Assembly (NCBI GenBank): GCA_029933115.1
Contig: JAOZOT010000002.1
Coordinates: 1 to 28,538 of the forward strand
Source of the DNA: Anaerolineae bacterium
GTDB lineage: Bacteria; Chloroflexota; Anaerolineae; E26-bin7
Reading direction: 5' to 3'
DNA length: 28,538 bases
Shown: positions 1-8,123 of the stretch, one piece after another
Position numbering within the stretch: the first letter of the stretch is position 1
Layout: each line of letters opens with the position of its first letter
The notes under the pieces: model-generated
What the model saw: the letters and a program-made list of their open reading frames with translations, nothing else
What the model was told of the DNA's origin: nothing
Databases searched by the model: none
Translations under genes and position numbers: made by a program

Positions 1-48
1 GGGGTCTTGCCCCTATTCTACTCCAGGAGGGCATACCGGACAAGTGTC

Positions 49-723
49 CTAATTTGCATCCCTATTCGATATCCGATCGAATAGCCAGAAGATAACCAGC
101 GCGACCGGAAGCATAAAGGCAAATTGCACCTTTGTGAGCATGGCCAATCCCCAGAGTAATCCTGGCCAGAACAACGTCAGCCAGTGTGGGCTTTTCCACG
201 CTCGAAACCACAACAATGTACCCAACCAGAAGAAGACTAAAGCAGGGACTTCGGCCAACACCTGTCGGCTCATGAAGATAAAGGAGATGAACTCATAATC
301 AAAGGTGGATATCAGCAGCAATGAAGCCAAGAAGGCAACCCACCGATTGTGTGTGTTACGGACTAGCACGTAGAGACTCAAAACAGCCAAGATACTATAG
401 AGCACGCTGATAGAGCGTGCCTGAAGTATGCCGAAGCCGAGTACACGAAACACTAAAGCCACAGGTAGTAGAACAGTCGGGCCCGTCTGTATAGCCGGGT
501 GAAACGGTTGAAGGCCCTCACTTGAACGGAGACCGTACTCTCCATAGAGAACAAGGTTCTTAGCTGTTTGGAAACCGAGGCCTTCATCAAACCAGGGGCG
601 TGGATAGGTTTCCAGACGATAGGAGCAGAGAAATAGTGCACCCATTAACAGCACGGCCAGCAGAGCCAATTCCAGGGTAACATGTCGCTTTACATTGTTC
701 TTGTGTAGATATGATTCAGACAT
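49..723 (-). pseudogene. Truncated GT39-type membrane glycosyltransferase, N-terminal half
   Basis: The 224-residue product begins with a short cytosolic tail and one membrane helix (about 17-34). Next comes an outer loop with PRPWFDEGLGF, whose D46-E47 pair sits where GT39/ArnT-type GT-C enzymes carry their catalytic acidic residues. Further hydrophobic helices follow. Family members are usually about 450-550 residues, so roughly the second half is missing: translation stops at TAG (49-51) just after a helix. Shifting frame near position 58 gives QIRTLVRYALLE, which looks like a natural continuation, but that frame also stops at once. This suggests decay or a local frameshift. The ATG at 723 follows GGGGGAG about 11 bases upstream. 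It is the most downstream gene in the window, 64 bp after its neighbour. Known of the family: transfer of sugar from a polyprenyl-phosphate donor outside the membrane. Whether this copy is active is doubtful. Confidence 0.6.
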
Positions 724-787
724 TCAGGTCATACTCCCCCATAAAAATGTGCATCGTGTATTGCGCTGTATACCCCACCATTCATCA

Positions 788-2455
788 CTATAAGACCTCT
801 TCTGTGCTCACACGATATATCGTCACCCGTGTATTGGAAAAAATCGCGCTGAAAAGAGGTGAATCACCGGGGTTATACTGACCCAGCGCCCGCTCGGCCG
901 GACCATAGAGCACATAATCTATCCCAAAGGTTTGCAGTGTCTCTAGACGTTCGGCATCATCTACTCCGGCATCGAAGAAGCGCTCTACTCGTTCCCGCTT
1001 ATCGTAAAAGTCCAACGTCTGCGCCCAGTGGGCCAGGAAAGCACGCCTCCCGCTCAGAGCTGGTACATATCGGCCTGTGTCATACGAACTGAGGACGATC
1101 GCGTCAGGAGGGGAATGTTCCGCCAGCCACTCCATCGCTGTCACCTCGTCACAGCACAGATAGTAAGGATAGTCATAGCGGTTCAGGTCAACGAACCTCC
1201 ACATCCACAAGTATAGATTAGTGAGCAGGATCAGCACGATGAAGGCCGGGACAACCAATATGGCCAACCGGTCGACACCCCGTCGTTGCTCCAGAGCTGG
1301 CCTGACGTAGCGAAAAAGGCCCACTGTAGCCAGCAGCCCGATGGGGACCTGCCAACTGTTGAGCATGTGGATCTGAAAGTCGGTCGGAACGTAGGTGAGG
1401 GCCCAGCCAGCCACGAACCACACACCGACGAACAACTCGGCATCGGCCAGCAATGGCCCGGCCGAATCAGTGCGGTGGCGGCGAGCATCTCGGACCAATA
1501 GGACGACGGTGACAATCGCCAGGATGAACGGCAAGCCCAATAGGATTAGCATATGGGGGAAGCTAGGAGTGAACACTCCTGCGTTGGCAAACTGGGCCAA
1601 CACCTCCTTCCAGGTCGGATCGAGTCGGGTGAGTAGCACGGCGTACAGCGCCGGAGGCCAGGATAGCAACCCGGTGATGAGCAGGGCCTTCACCCACCAG
1701 GTCGGCAGCCGCTGGTCGCGCACCCAACGGGCGACAATGTAGACGGCTGGTACTCCCCACACGATCAGCAGATCATAGCCGTGTTGCCATCCTAGAAAGT
1801 GGGTCACCAACCCCGCCCACACAGCGTAGCGCAACTGTCCCCGCTGCTCCCCGATAAGCAACAACCACAACACAGCCAGGATCAAACCTGCTGCCTCAGC
1901 AAAGTGTGGATAGGCTAACACGCATAGAAAAGAGTTACCCTCCGCGATATAAACATCCAGAGGAAAAACAAGCTCCCCTCGCATCAGCGTGTACTTCAGC
2001 ACGATCAGAATCCAACCAAACCCGGAGCCCAGGGCAATCACCAGGAAGGCCACGCGCCGCCGATGGACGTCAGGGAACATCAGCGCAGCGAAAGTGTACA
2101 CCATCCCCAGGAAAAATGCTCCGGCCGCCCAGCGGAAAATCTGATATACTACGGCGTGGCTCAGTCCGGTGTAGCGCCCAAAGCGTCCCAGCGTCCACCA
2201 TAGCAAATTGAAGAAAATGGGCAGGTTGGGTTCCGGCGTAAGCTTGTTCGAAATCAGAAAAGCTGTCTGGAAGCCTTTGTACCACGCCAGGTACTGAGAA
2301 TGGTCAGACACATTCAGGATAAAGCCCATAAAATGCTTCTCGGGTGGCGCCGTAAGAGCGGCAAAGGCATAGGGGAATGAGGTCAAAACGAGCACAATGA
2401 TGATGACCAACCCGACAAAACGCCATTCCCCTCGCTTGATTCTTGATGATGACAA
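788..2455 (-). CDS. Multi-pass membrane protein, probable GT-C glycosyltransferase
   Basis: The 555-residue protein has about ten to twelve hydrophobic helices and then a soluble C-terminal region of about 125 residues (from about 430). That region contains AMEWLAEHSPPDAIVLSS, GRYVPALSGRR and IDYVLYGPAE. An early outer loop, FILNVSDHSQYLAWYKGF (about residues 45-62), has the acidic position expected of GT-C folds. This architecture, a membrane core plus an extracytoplasmic C-terminal domain, occurs in uncharacterised GT39-like and YfhO-like proteins of polysaccharide loci. I cannot assign a sugar. The start is TTG: GGGAGG at 2463-2468 lies 7 bases upstream and no ATG is better placed. The gene follows the next GT-C gene after 37 bp, so it is probably co-transcribed. 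Confidence 0.75.
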   Translation of the reverse strand: MSSSRIKRGEWRFVGLVIIIVLVLTSFPYAFAALTAPPEKHFMGFILNVSDHSQYLAWYKGFQTAFLISNKLTPEPNLPIFFNLLWWTLGRFGRYTGLSHAVVYQIFRWAAGAFFLGMVYTFAALMFPDVHRRRVAFLVIALGSGFGWILIVLKYTLMRGELVFPLDVYIAEGNSFLCVLAYPHFAEAAGLILAVLWLLLIGEQRGQLRYAVWAGLVTHFLGWQHGYDLLIVWGVPAVYIVARWVRDQRLPTWWVKALLITGLLSWPPALYAVLLTRLDPTWKEVLAQFANAGVFTPSFPHMLILLGLPFILAIVTVVLLVRDARRHRTDSAGPLLADAELFVGVWFVAGWALTYVPTDFQIHMLNSWQVPIGLLATVGLFRYVRPALEQRRGVDRLAILVVPAFIVLILLTNLYLWMWRFVDLNRYDYPYYLCCDEVTAMEWLAEHSPPDAIVLSSYDTGRYVPALSGRRAFLAHWAQTLDFYDKRERVERFFDAGVDDAERLETLQTFGIDYVLYGPAERALGQYNPGDSPLFSAIFSNTRVTIYRVSTEEVL

Positions 2456-2462
2456 AGACTAT

Positions 2463-2468
2463 CCTCCC
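2463..2468 (-). promoter_or_regulatory. Ribosome binding site fixing a TTG start
   Basis: GGGAGG on the minus strand lies 7 bases before the TTG at 2455. It is the clearest Shine-Dalgarno sequence near this gene and supports TTG over any internal start. Confidence 0.6.
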
Positions 2469-2492
2469 GAATTTATTTTCCGTTTCAACACG

Positions 2493-4004
2493 CTATCTGT
2501 CCTGCATCTCGAATGCAGCCTGGCTGAGTGTGACCTGTTGGCTTTCGTTCCACGTCACGTACCGTATATTCTTCCCCCCAGGAAGAGGCAGCGATCGGAG
2601 GTGTGAACTCACCGAAAACTGCGGCAGCACCGAATCGTCAAAGAGAACGAGTGTATGCACGTGCTCTGGAAGGACAACGACATTTTGTCCGAGTTGGTAC
2701 GAAAGCGATGCGAACTGGAACTCTGGCAAGTAGAAGTCAGGCAAGCGGAAATTCCGCGAGCCAGCCAACACCACGGTCTCCTCTGGCCGAAATTCCTTAC
2801 GAATGGCTTCCAACCGTTGAGTCACATCCACGTCGTATTCACTAATGGCTGCCCTGGTTGGAGCACTGAAAATCGAGCGGGAACTGCCAAACAGATTCGG
2901 TGGACCAAGCAGAAAGAATAGACTGTTGCATCCGACCACTATGGCGGTCATTACAATCCAGGCATGTCGAACGCCATCGGCCCAACCCCGGCTAATTACA
3001 GCGATCGCGATCCCGGTCACGATGATGAACGCCGGCATAATTGTAAAAGTATGACCGGACTGTCTGATGTGGACCAGGGCGAAATATGCCAGCCCTGGGG
3101 CGATCCATAACACAAGCATCTGGACCCTTTGATCCTTCCATAGTAAGCGTTTCCAATCGCGCCAGTGCCGAAATATCGCCCATATCACAGGAACGATCCC
3201 AATCCCCAGGCAATACAGCGTGAATGTTCCCAGGCGCGCCACATAGATTGCCATTACGCCCAGATTGCCTGACTCCTCCATATGGCTGCCACGCCACGAC
3301 TGAATGATTTCCCAATACTCAGCCGGACCGCCGGACATCATGACCATTGGGACCATCCACAGCGCAACCCCAAAGGCCATCACGATCAGGGAGATAGCAA
3401 TTTTCCGTATCGGGAATCTACGCACAGAGAACACCCACAACGGGAACATAAACACCGGCGTGTTCGGTCGAACGCCCCCCGCAAGCCCTAGGAGCAAGGC
3501 CGATGCAAAAAGGGCTTTGTTGCTCCCCTTGCAGGCGCTAAAACACGACAGGACCAGCGCCAGCACCCAAAAGAACTCGAGCATGTACGAAAGCGCAACT
3601 TCCCCGTGAAACCAAATAAGGGGACTGCTCAACATCAGCGCTGCGACAATCAGCCCTGTCCTCTTCCCGAACCAGCTCTGCCCAAGCACAAAGATGAAAG
3701 CCGCCGACAATCCGCTGGCCAAAATACTAACCCATACCAAACTCGCGTTTGGGTCGTGGAGCAACCAATTCACCAGTCGGCCTAACATGATATAGATCAC
3801 AAAAGTTCCTGGGGGGTGTGGTTGATGTAGCCGTACATCGAAATGGTCCAACGCCAAAGCAAAGTTGACCGAATCCCAGTGGTGTAACACATTGCTACGA
3901 AAAGGAATCCGACTTATGATCCCCACAGCGAACAGAACCGCAGCAGTCCCTAGCGTTTCGATATTAAACCGGGAGCGAAAGAATTTATCGTTTAGAATCG
4001 TCAT
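2493..4004 (-). CDS. GT-C membrane glycosyltransferase-like protein
   Basis: This is a 503-residue multi-pass membrane protein. After the first helix, an outer loop holds HHWDSVNFALAL (D44) and QPHPPG (61-66). This acidic-residue and HPPG arrangement is shared by DUF2723/PMT-like GT-C proteins. About ten further helices follow, with a soluble C-terminal tail of about 110 residues. The start is placed at ATG 4004 because GGAGGAG (4010-4016) stands 5 bases upstream. A GTG eight codons earlier has no comparable site. It lies 20 bp after another GT-C gene and 37 bp before a third. Expected role: sugar transfer on the outer face from a lipid-phosphate donor. Donor and acceptor are unknown. Confidence 0.75.
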   Translation of the reverse strand: MTILNDKFFRSRFNIETLGTAAVLFAVGIISRIPFRSNVLHHWDSVNFALALDHFDVRLHQPHPPGTFVIYIMLGRLVNWLLHDPNASLVWVSILASGLSAAFIFVLGQSWFGKRTGLIVAALMLSSPLIWFHGEVALSYMLEFFWVLALVLSCFSACKGSNKALFASALLLGLAGGVRPNTPVFMFPLWVFSVRRFPIRKIAISLIVMAFGVALWMVPMVMMSGGPAEYWEIIQSWRGSHMEESGNLGVMAIYVARLGTFTLYCLGIGIVPVIWAIFRHWRDWKRLLWKDQRVQMLVLWIAPGLAYFALVHIRQSGHTFTIMPAFIIVTGIAIAVISRGWADGVRHAWIVMTAIVVGCNSLFFLLGPPNLFGSSRSIFSAPTRAAISEYDVDVTQRLEAIRKEFRPEETVVLAGSRNFRLPDFYLPEFQFASLSYQLGQNVVVLPEHVHTLVLFDDSVLPQFSVSSHLRSLPLPGGKNIRYVTWNESQQVTLSQAAFEMQDR

Positions 4005-4024
4005 TGCAGCTCCTCCAGTATCTC

Positions 4025-5500
4025 TCACTCAGGGGGACACACACTCGTAGGTTGTCTACCGCTCATACAGAGCCACAACAATGCAACCACCGCGAGGACA
4101 ATTGCCAGGGGAATCAGACTCCAGTGCCCACGTAGCCCCAGGCCCATACCCAGATTGCGGGCAATGTCTCCTGATACGAATTTAGGGAGTGAGTAATTGA
4201 ACAACGGATTGGGAGTCCAGTCTGGAAAGCTTTGCCCGCTGATCGTCTCAATCCATACGCATACCACGGACCATAGGGTCAATACCCCTACGATTAACTG
4301 TCCTGCCCAACGCGTGGTCAATGCGCCCCAGGCAACGCCTAGTCCAATAGCCATGAAAGGCAGCATGGGTAGCAAATATCGGGGGCCTACGGCAAAGCCA
4401 CCTTCCCACATGATTGATGAACCATTGAACAGCAGAAAGCTGATGACTGCCCATGTGCATACAGTCCATTCGGGTAAATGGATATGCTTGTGCAGCCAGA
4501 TGCCAAACCCTACCACGGCCAGCAGTAGCACTGGCGCGAGGAAAAACAGCCCGCGGAAGGAACCAAATGTAATCCCCCAAAGAGCATCTAGCCTGGGGTG
4601 GGTGAGACTGAGAAACCCCGTGTGATGCTTCTCAACATAGAGCACAGAGTAAAAATATCCTTTCGGCAAGATGGACCCGAAGATTGCCCAATCGTATGCC
4701 ATCAATAAAATACCCGGCACTAACGCCCCGACCGCTATCCACAGAACAGTCCGGATCGCCCGTTGTGACCACAGGGCATACAAGGCCACTCCACCAGCAA
4801 TCAATATCGTAGGGTACTCTGTGATCACCGACCACCCGAGAAATAACCCCACAACAACCAACTGCCAGCGTGAAATCTGCGCCTTACGCTGTCGAAATAT
4901 TAAGTAAAAAGCCCCAAACAGCAGAAATGCGACGAGTTGATGGCTAAAAAACATTCCAGCGTAGGGGAAAGCTGGCGTCGCTAAACCATACGTCAGAGCA
5001 GCGAAAAAGCGTGGGCGCTCGGCTTCAATAAAGAAGCCCAAAACACGATACAAAAGCGCTCCTAACAGTGCCGATGGTATAGATATTGTGAAGAAAGTGA
5101 CAAAGTAGAGCGCCATAGCAAAATAGATCTTCTGTGGTAGTAGCCCTGTCCCATCTTCGCGCAATGTCGCCTCGAACGCACTGCTATGAGCCACTCTGTC
5201 CATCAACCAATCCACCGGAGGAGCCGACGCAACTGCCTTGAACACCATATAGAAAGGTATGGCTAAGAACGACAGCCCGGGGGCTTTGTCGCTATAGTAG
5301 TGACCGTTGTAGTAAGCGTAGTCACCAGTGTTCTGGTAATATTCATCAATGGCCAATGTCCCACGGTCAACTATGGCCATCACAAGATCAAGGCGAGAAT
5401 TCTGGCTCCAACTAGCCCAGCGGGGAAAGAAGTAGGCGTAGCAAGCCAGCAGGGTCAGAAAGATACAGATTTCGAGGAGATAGCGTTTGAGGCGGATCAT
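4025..5500 (-). CDS. GT-C membrane glycosyltransferase-like protein
   Basis: This 491-residue protein starts with a helix (about 8-26). The following outer loop carries RLDLVMAIVDRGTLAID (36-52), NTGDYA and GHYYSDKAPG (66-75), a signature I recognise from a family of uncharacterised bacterial GT39-like proteins. Nine to eleven more helices follow and the C-terminus is short. The ATG at 5500 is chosen because AGAGG (5508-5512) lies 7 bases upstream and because it overlaps the stop of the preceding GT4 gene as ATGA (5497-5500). That overlap implies translational coupling. The 15 extra upstream codons in frame lie inside the preceding gene. The sugar specificity cannot be read from the sequence. 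Confidence 0.78.
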   Translation of the reverse strand: MIRLKRYLLEICIFLTLLACYAYFFPRWASWSQNSRLDLVMAIVDRGTLAIDEYYQNTGDYAYYNGHYYSDKAPGLSFLAIPFYMVFKAVASAPPVDWLMDRVAHSSAFEATLREDGTGLLPQKIYFAMALYFVTFFTISIPSALLGALLYRVLGFFIEAERPRFFAALTYGLATPAFPYAGMFFSHQLVAFLLFGAFYLIFRQRKAQISRWQLVVVGLFLGWSVITEYPTILIAGGVALYALWSQRAIRTVLWIAVGALVPGILLMAYDWAIFGSILPKGYFYSVLYVEKHHTGFLSLTHPRLDALWGITFGSFRGLFFLAPVLLLAVVGFGIWLHKHIHLPEWTVCTWAVISFLLFNGSSIMWEGGFAVGPRYLLPMLPFMAIGLGVAWGALTTRWAGQLIVGVLTLWSVVCVWIETISGQSFPDWTPNPLFNYSLPKFVSGDIARNLGMGLGLRGHWSLIPLAIVLAVVALLWLCMSGRQPTSVCPPE

Positions 5501-6696
5501 GTTCTTACCTCTGCCCTGGCATACACCTCGTCTAATGATGTGCAAGCGTGGCGGTAGTCATATTTCTCTTCGGCCAAACGACGGCCGTCGGCTGCAAGCC
5601 TGGCTGCGAGATCAGCGTCGTCTAACAAACGCAGCACGGCGTCAGCAAAGTCGGCTGGCTCGTCGGCCACGAGGATGCTCTCGTCCGGCACGACCTCGAT
5701 CCCTTCGCAACCCAGCGTTGTGGACACAATGGGAATGCCTTGAGCCATAGCGTTGAGAATCTTGACCCGCATTCCGCCCCCAGCCCGTAGGGGCACAACC
5801 ATCAAAGCAGCCTGTTGCAGGTAGGAGGTAGGATCGGCCACGTAACCGGTGACATGGATGCCAGTAGTATCACCACCTAGAGCCACTATTTCCCGCGGCG
5901 GCCGGGCGCCAACGATGTCGAAGCAGACATCGGGGCGTTGTTGGCGAATCAGTGGATAGACCTCATGGGCAAACCAGAGCACACCATCTATGTTAGGCGG
6001 CCAATACATGGTGCCGATGTGCAGAATGTGCGATGGGTCCAGCTTGCGTTCGATGACTGTCACCTCGTCGGTGTCTATGGCAATGGGTATGACATGGATA
6101 TCGAGTCCTTGTCCGGCAGCTTCTTCCAAAGCCGTTTTGTCTTCCTGACTGACAGCTAGCACAGCATCGAACTGGTTGCAGACGCGGCCCTCGTATTCTT
6201 TCAGCAAGCGCCAGTCGCGTCCCAACAGCCACCTGCGCAATCCTGGCTTCATCGTCTGCCACAGCCGCTTATACAGAAGCCATAGAGCGTTGTGCGCATC
6301 GAAAACCTTGAAAGCTCCCGACACACGGGCAGCGTATTGGGCCATGTTGAGCTGGTCGGCGTGGGCCACGTCGAAATGCTCTTCCGTAGCTAATCGGTCT
6401 ATCAGACGACGCATGGCTGCCTGGCCATCACGTACCATCAGGAAGGGCTGGCCAGTCAAGAGGCTGCGAGCCATATACCAGGCATCCCGGACTATGCCGC
6501 GACGCATAGAGACGGTGTGCACTGCCCGACAGTACTGCTCCAAGTGGCATACATCGTCGGATTGGTCGCCTCGCACAAAAGAGACCAACGTGACCTCATG
6601 ACGCTGGGCCAGGTACTTGAGCACATTGTAGGTTTTGACTTTGGGCCCGCTGTCAGGCGGGTAGGGTAAGATCTGGGTAAGTAACAGAACTTTCAT
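5497..6696 (-). CDS. GT4-type glycosyltransferase, active-site residues altered
   Basis: This 399-residue GT-B glycosyltransferase has an N-terminal Rossmann domain starting MKVLLLTQILPYPPDSGPKV. Its C-terminal donor domain has HIGTMYWPPNIDGV (226-239), DIVGARPP and VVPLRAGGGMRVKIL (300-314). It resembles the sugar transferases associated with EpsH-type exopolysaccharide systems. Compared with its paralogue at 12254-13453, which has the same length and aligns almost without gaps, two usual family residues differ. The glutamate of KILEAMA is N315, and the PNGVD motif reads PIAID. Catalysis may therefore be changed or lost. The ATG at 6696 is where homology begins; the 109 codons open upstream in frame have no family resemblance. 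The first 149 residues are repeated in the truncated gene at 9466-9948. Confidence 0.8.
   Translation of the reverse strand: MKVLLLTQILPYPPDSGPKVKTYNVLKYLAQRHEVTLVSFVRGDQSDDVCHLEQYCRAVHTVSMRRGIVRDAWYMARSLLTGQPFLMVRDGQAAMRRLIDRLATEEHFDVAHADQLNMAQYAARVSGAFKVFDAHNALWLLYKRLWQTMKPGLRRWLLGRDWRLLKEYEGRVCNQFDAVLAVSQEDKTALEEAAGQGLDIHVIPIAIDTDEVTVIERKLDPSHILHIGTMYWPPNIDGVLWFAHEVYPLIRQQRPDVCFDIVGARPPREIVALGGDTTGIHVTGYVADPTSYLQQAALMVVPLRAGGGMRVKILNAMAQGIPIVSTTLGCEGIEVVPDESILVADEPADFADAVLRLLDDADLAARLAADGRRLAEEKYDYRHACTSLDEVYARAEVRT
6250..6696. repeat. Direct repeat copy A (GT4 N-terminal half)
   Basis: These 447 bp encode residues 1-149 of the full-length GT4 and align without gaps to 9502-9948, offset by exactly 3252 bp. 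The encoded residues match at 123 of 149 positions by hand count. The tract for residues 108-149 is nearly identical at the DNA level. The repeats are in the same orientation and enclose two GT39 genes. Confidence 0.8.
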
Positions 6697-6776
6697 CAAA
6701 CATCTGCCTTTGGTCAAACGAGATCGAGTAGCAAATCTTGGTCCATCCGGCCAACAGTTAACCGCACACGCACAAG

Positions 6777-8123
6777 TCACATGGTGAGCTTGCTCATCCC
6801 CCTGCCGATGCCAAGCTTCCCCAAACGAGGCAAGTAGCTGATCGAATAAGCTACGAAAACCAACACCAACCCCTCGATAGGAAAACGGTATCTGTAAGTG
6901 TCTGTAATTGTTATGTAGTAAGGCACAGGAAAAGCGGCAAATAGGAACAGCAGCAGAGATGTTTCGCGCCATCGTTTCCACGACAAAACAATTCCCAACA
7001 CCGTCAATATCTTGAGTCCCCAAAAAATCACCGATGACACCAACAGGACAGTTTGCCCACCAGCCCCGTCTTTCTCTCGAAAGCCGATCGTCCAGAAGAG
7101 ATAGATTCGTCTCAGGGTGTGGCCGAAAAACTTGTCGGGATTGTCAGCAATGAAATCGACTGCTTCCTTCTGCAAGACGTTACTGTACTCCACTTCGTTC
7201 AGGCTAGAAAGATACGCCACTCTCTCCTCGTCAGGCACCCGCTGCTCCGGATATGCGGCTGTGCGCCAGCCTTCAGCAATATACGGATTGTTACCTTGCC
7301 ACAAATTTAATCCAGATGTCCCTTTGATCAATACAAATTGGTGAAAGACAATATAGTTCCGAACGGTCCAGGGAATTAGGGCAACAATCACTGTGATTGT
7401 GATCACGCTAACTTGACCTATAGCTTTTTTTCTATCCTTTCCAGAGTTCCAGAAAAGCCACAACAAAGCAAATGGCACAAAAGCAAAAACTACAGGATTG
7501 GTAAGCGCTGTGAGAGCAATAGTCAAACCACATAGAAAACTATCCAGCGCACAGGGCGGTCTATCTCGAAGCCTAAAAAAGAGTAAAACAATCAGCACCA
7601 GACCCAACGCGGTAAAGGAAGAACCCCAAATGCGCCGCACAGCGTAGTTAATAGCGCCGGGGTGGAAGGTCCAGAGCAAACTGGAGATAATGCCCACTTC
7701 TTGGCCAAACAGGCGCTTTCCGACGAAATACAACGGAACAAGAGTCAACGATGAGATGATTGATTGCATTAGCAAAACGACCACTGCTGAAGACACAGTG
7801 TAAATACCAAAAATACGAAATATGAACGAGAAAATAAACGGATACAAAGGAGGCATCCAGGCAGAAGGCTGTGGTGTCAAGTCACTCTCGTGAAAAGGTG
7901 GACGAACCAGCCTGAAGCCCGATCCGCTGGCAAGACTTTGTGCCAGTCGTCCCATCTCATAGCCCATTTCCCAATCACTGGGAAATTGATAAGTGCGAAG
8001 ATATAACATCGTGATCAATCGTACGACCAGCGCACTGAGAACAAGCACGCCCAGGCACAACCTTTCTCGTTGAGCGACATAAGCATTGAAACGGCTGAAC
8101 AGACTACCGGTTACTTTAATCAT
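6777..8123 (-). CDS. GT39/PMT-type membrane glycosyltransferase
   Basis: This 448-residue protein has about ten membrane helices. After the first helix comes FPSDWEMGYEMGRLAQ, where D50 and E52 occupy the acidic positions of GT39 enzymes, then LASGSGFRL and PPLYPFIFS. PWTVRNYIVF (251-260) is typical of PMT_2-domain glycosyltransferases and precedes a large outer loop with GNNPYIAEGW. It is clearly paralogous to the gene immediately upstream (8120-9439). Two ATGs are possible. The one at 8123 gives an ATGA overlap with the upstream stop and places GGGAG about 9 bases away. The one at 8129 leaves only 3 bases. The region looks more AT-rich than the GT2/GT4 genes around it. An 80-bp gap with no clear signal follows. 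Confidence 0.8.
   Translation of the reverse strand: MIKVTGSLFSRFNAYVAQRERLCLGVLVLSALVVRLITMLYLRTYQFPSDWEMGYEMGRLAQSLASGSGFRLVRPPFHESDLTPQPSAWMPPLYPFIFSFIFRIFGIYTVSSAVVVLLMQSIISSLTLVPLYFVGKRLFGQEVGIISSLLWTFHPGAINYAVRRIWGSSFTALGLVLIVLLFFRLRDRPPCALDSFLCGLTIALTALTNPVVFAFVPFALLWLFWNSGKDRKKAIGQVSVITITVIVALIPWTVRNYIVFHQFVLIKGTSGLNLWQGNNPYIAEGWRTAAYPEQRVPDEERVAYLSSLNEVEYSNVLQKEAVDFIADNPDKFFGHTLRRIYLFWTIGFREKDGAGGQTVLLVSSVIFWGLKILTVLGIVLSWKRWRETSLLLFLFAAFPVPYYITITDTYRYRFPIEGLVLVFVAYSISYLPRLGKLGIGRGMSKLTM

Noticed and set aside
6697..7023. A 109-codon N-terminal extension of the GT4 at 5497-6696
   Set aside because: The extension overlaps the preceding GT39 gene in another frame and the 80-bp gap. 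It has no homology to the family, and similarity begins exactly at the ATG 6696.
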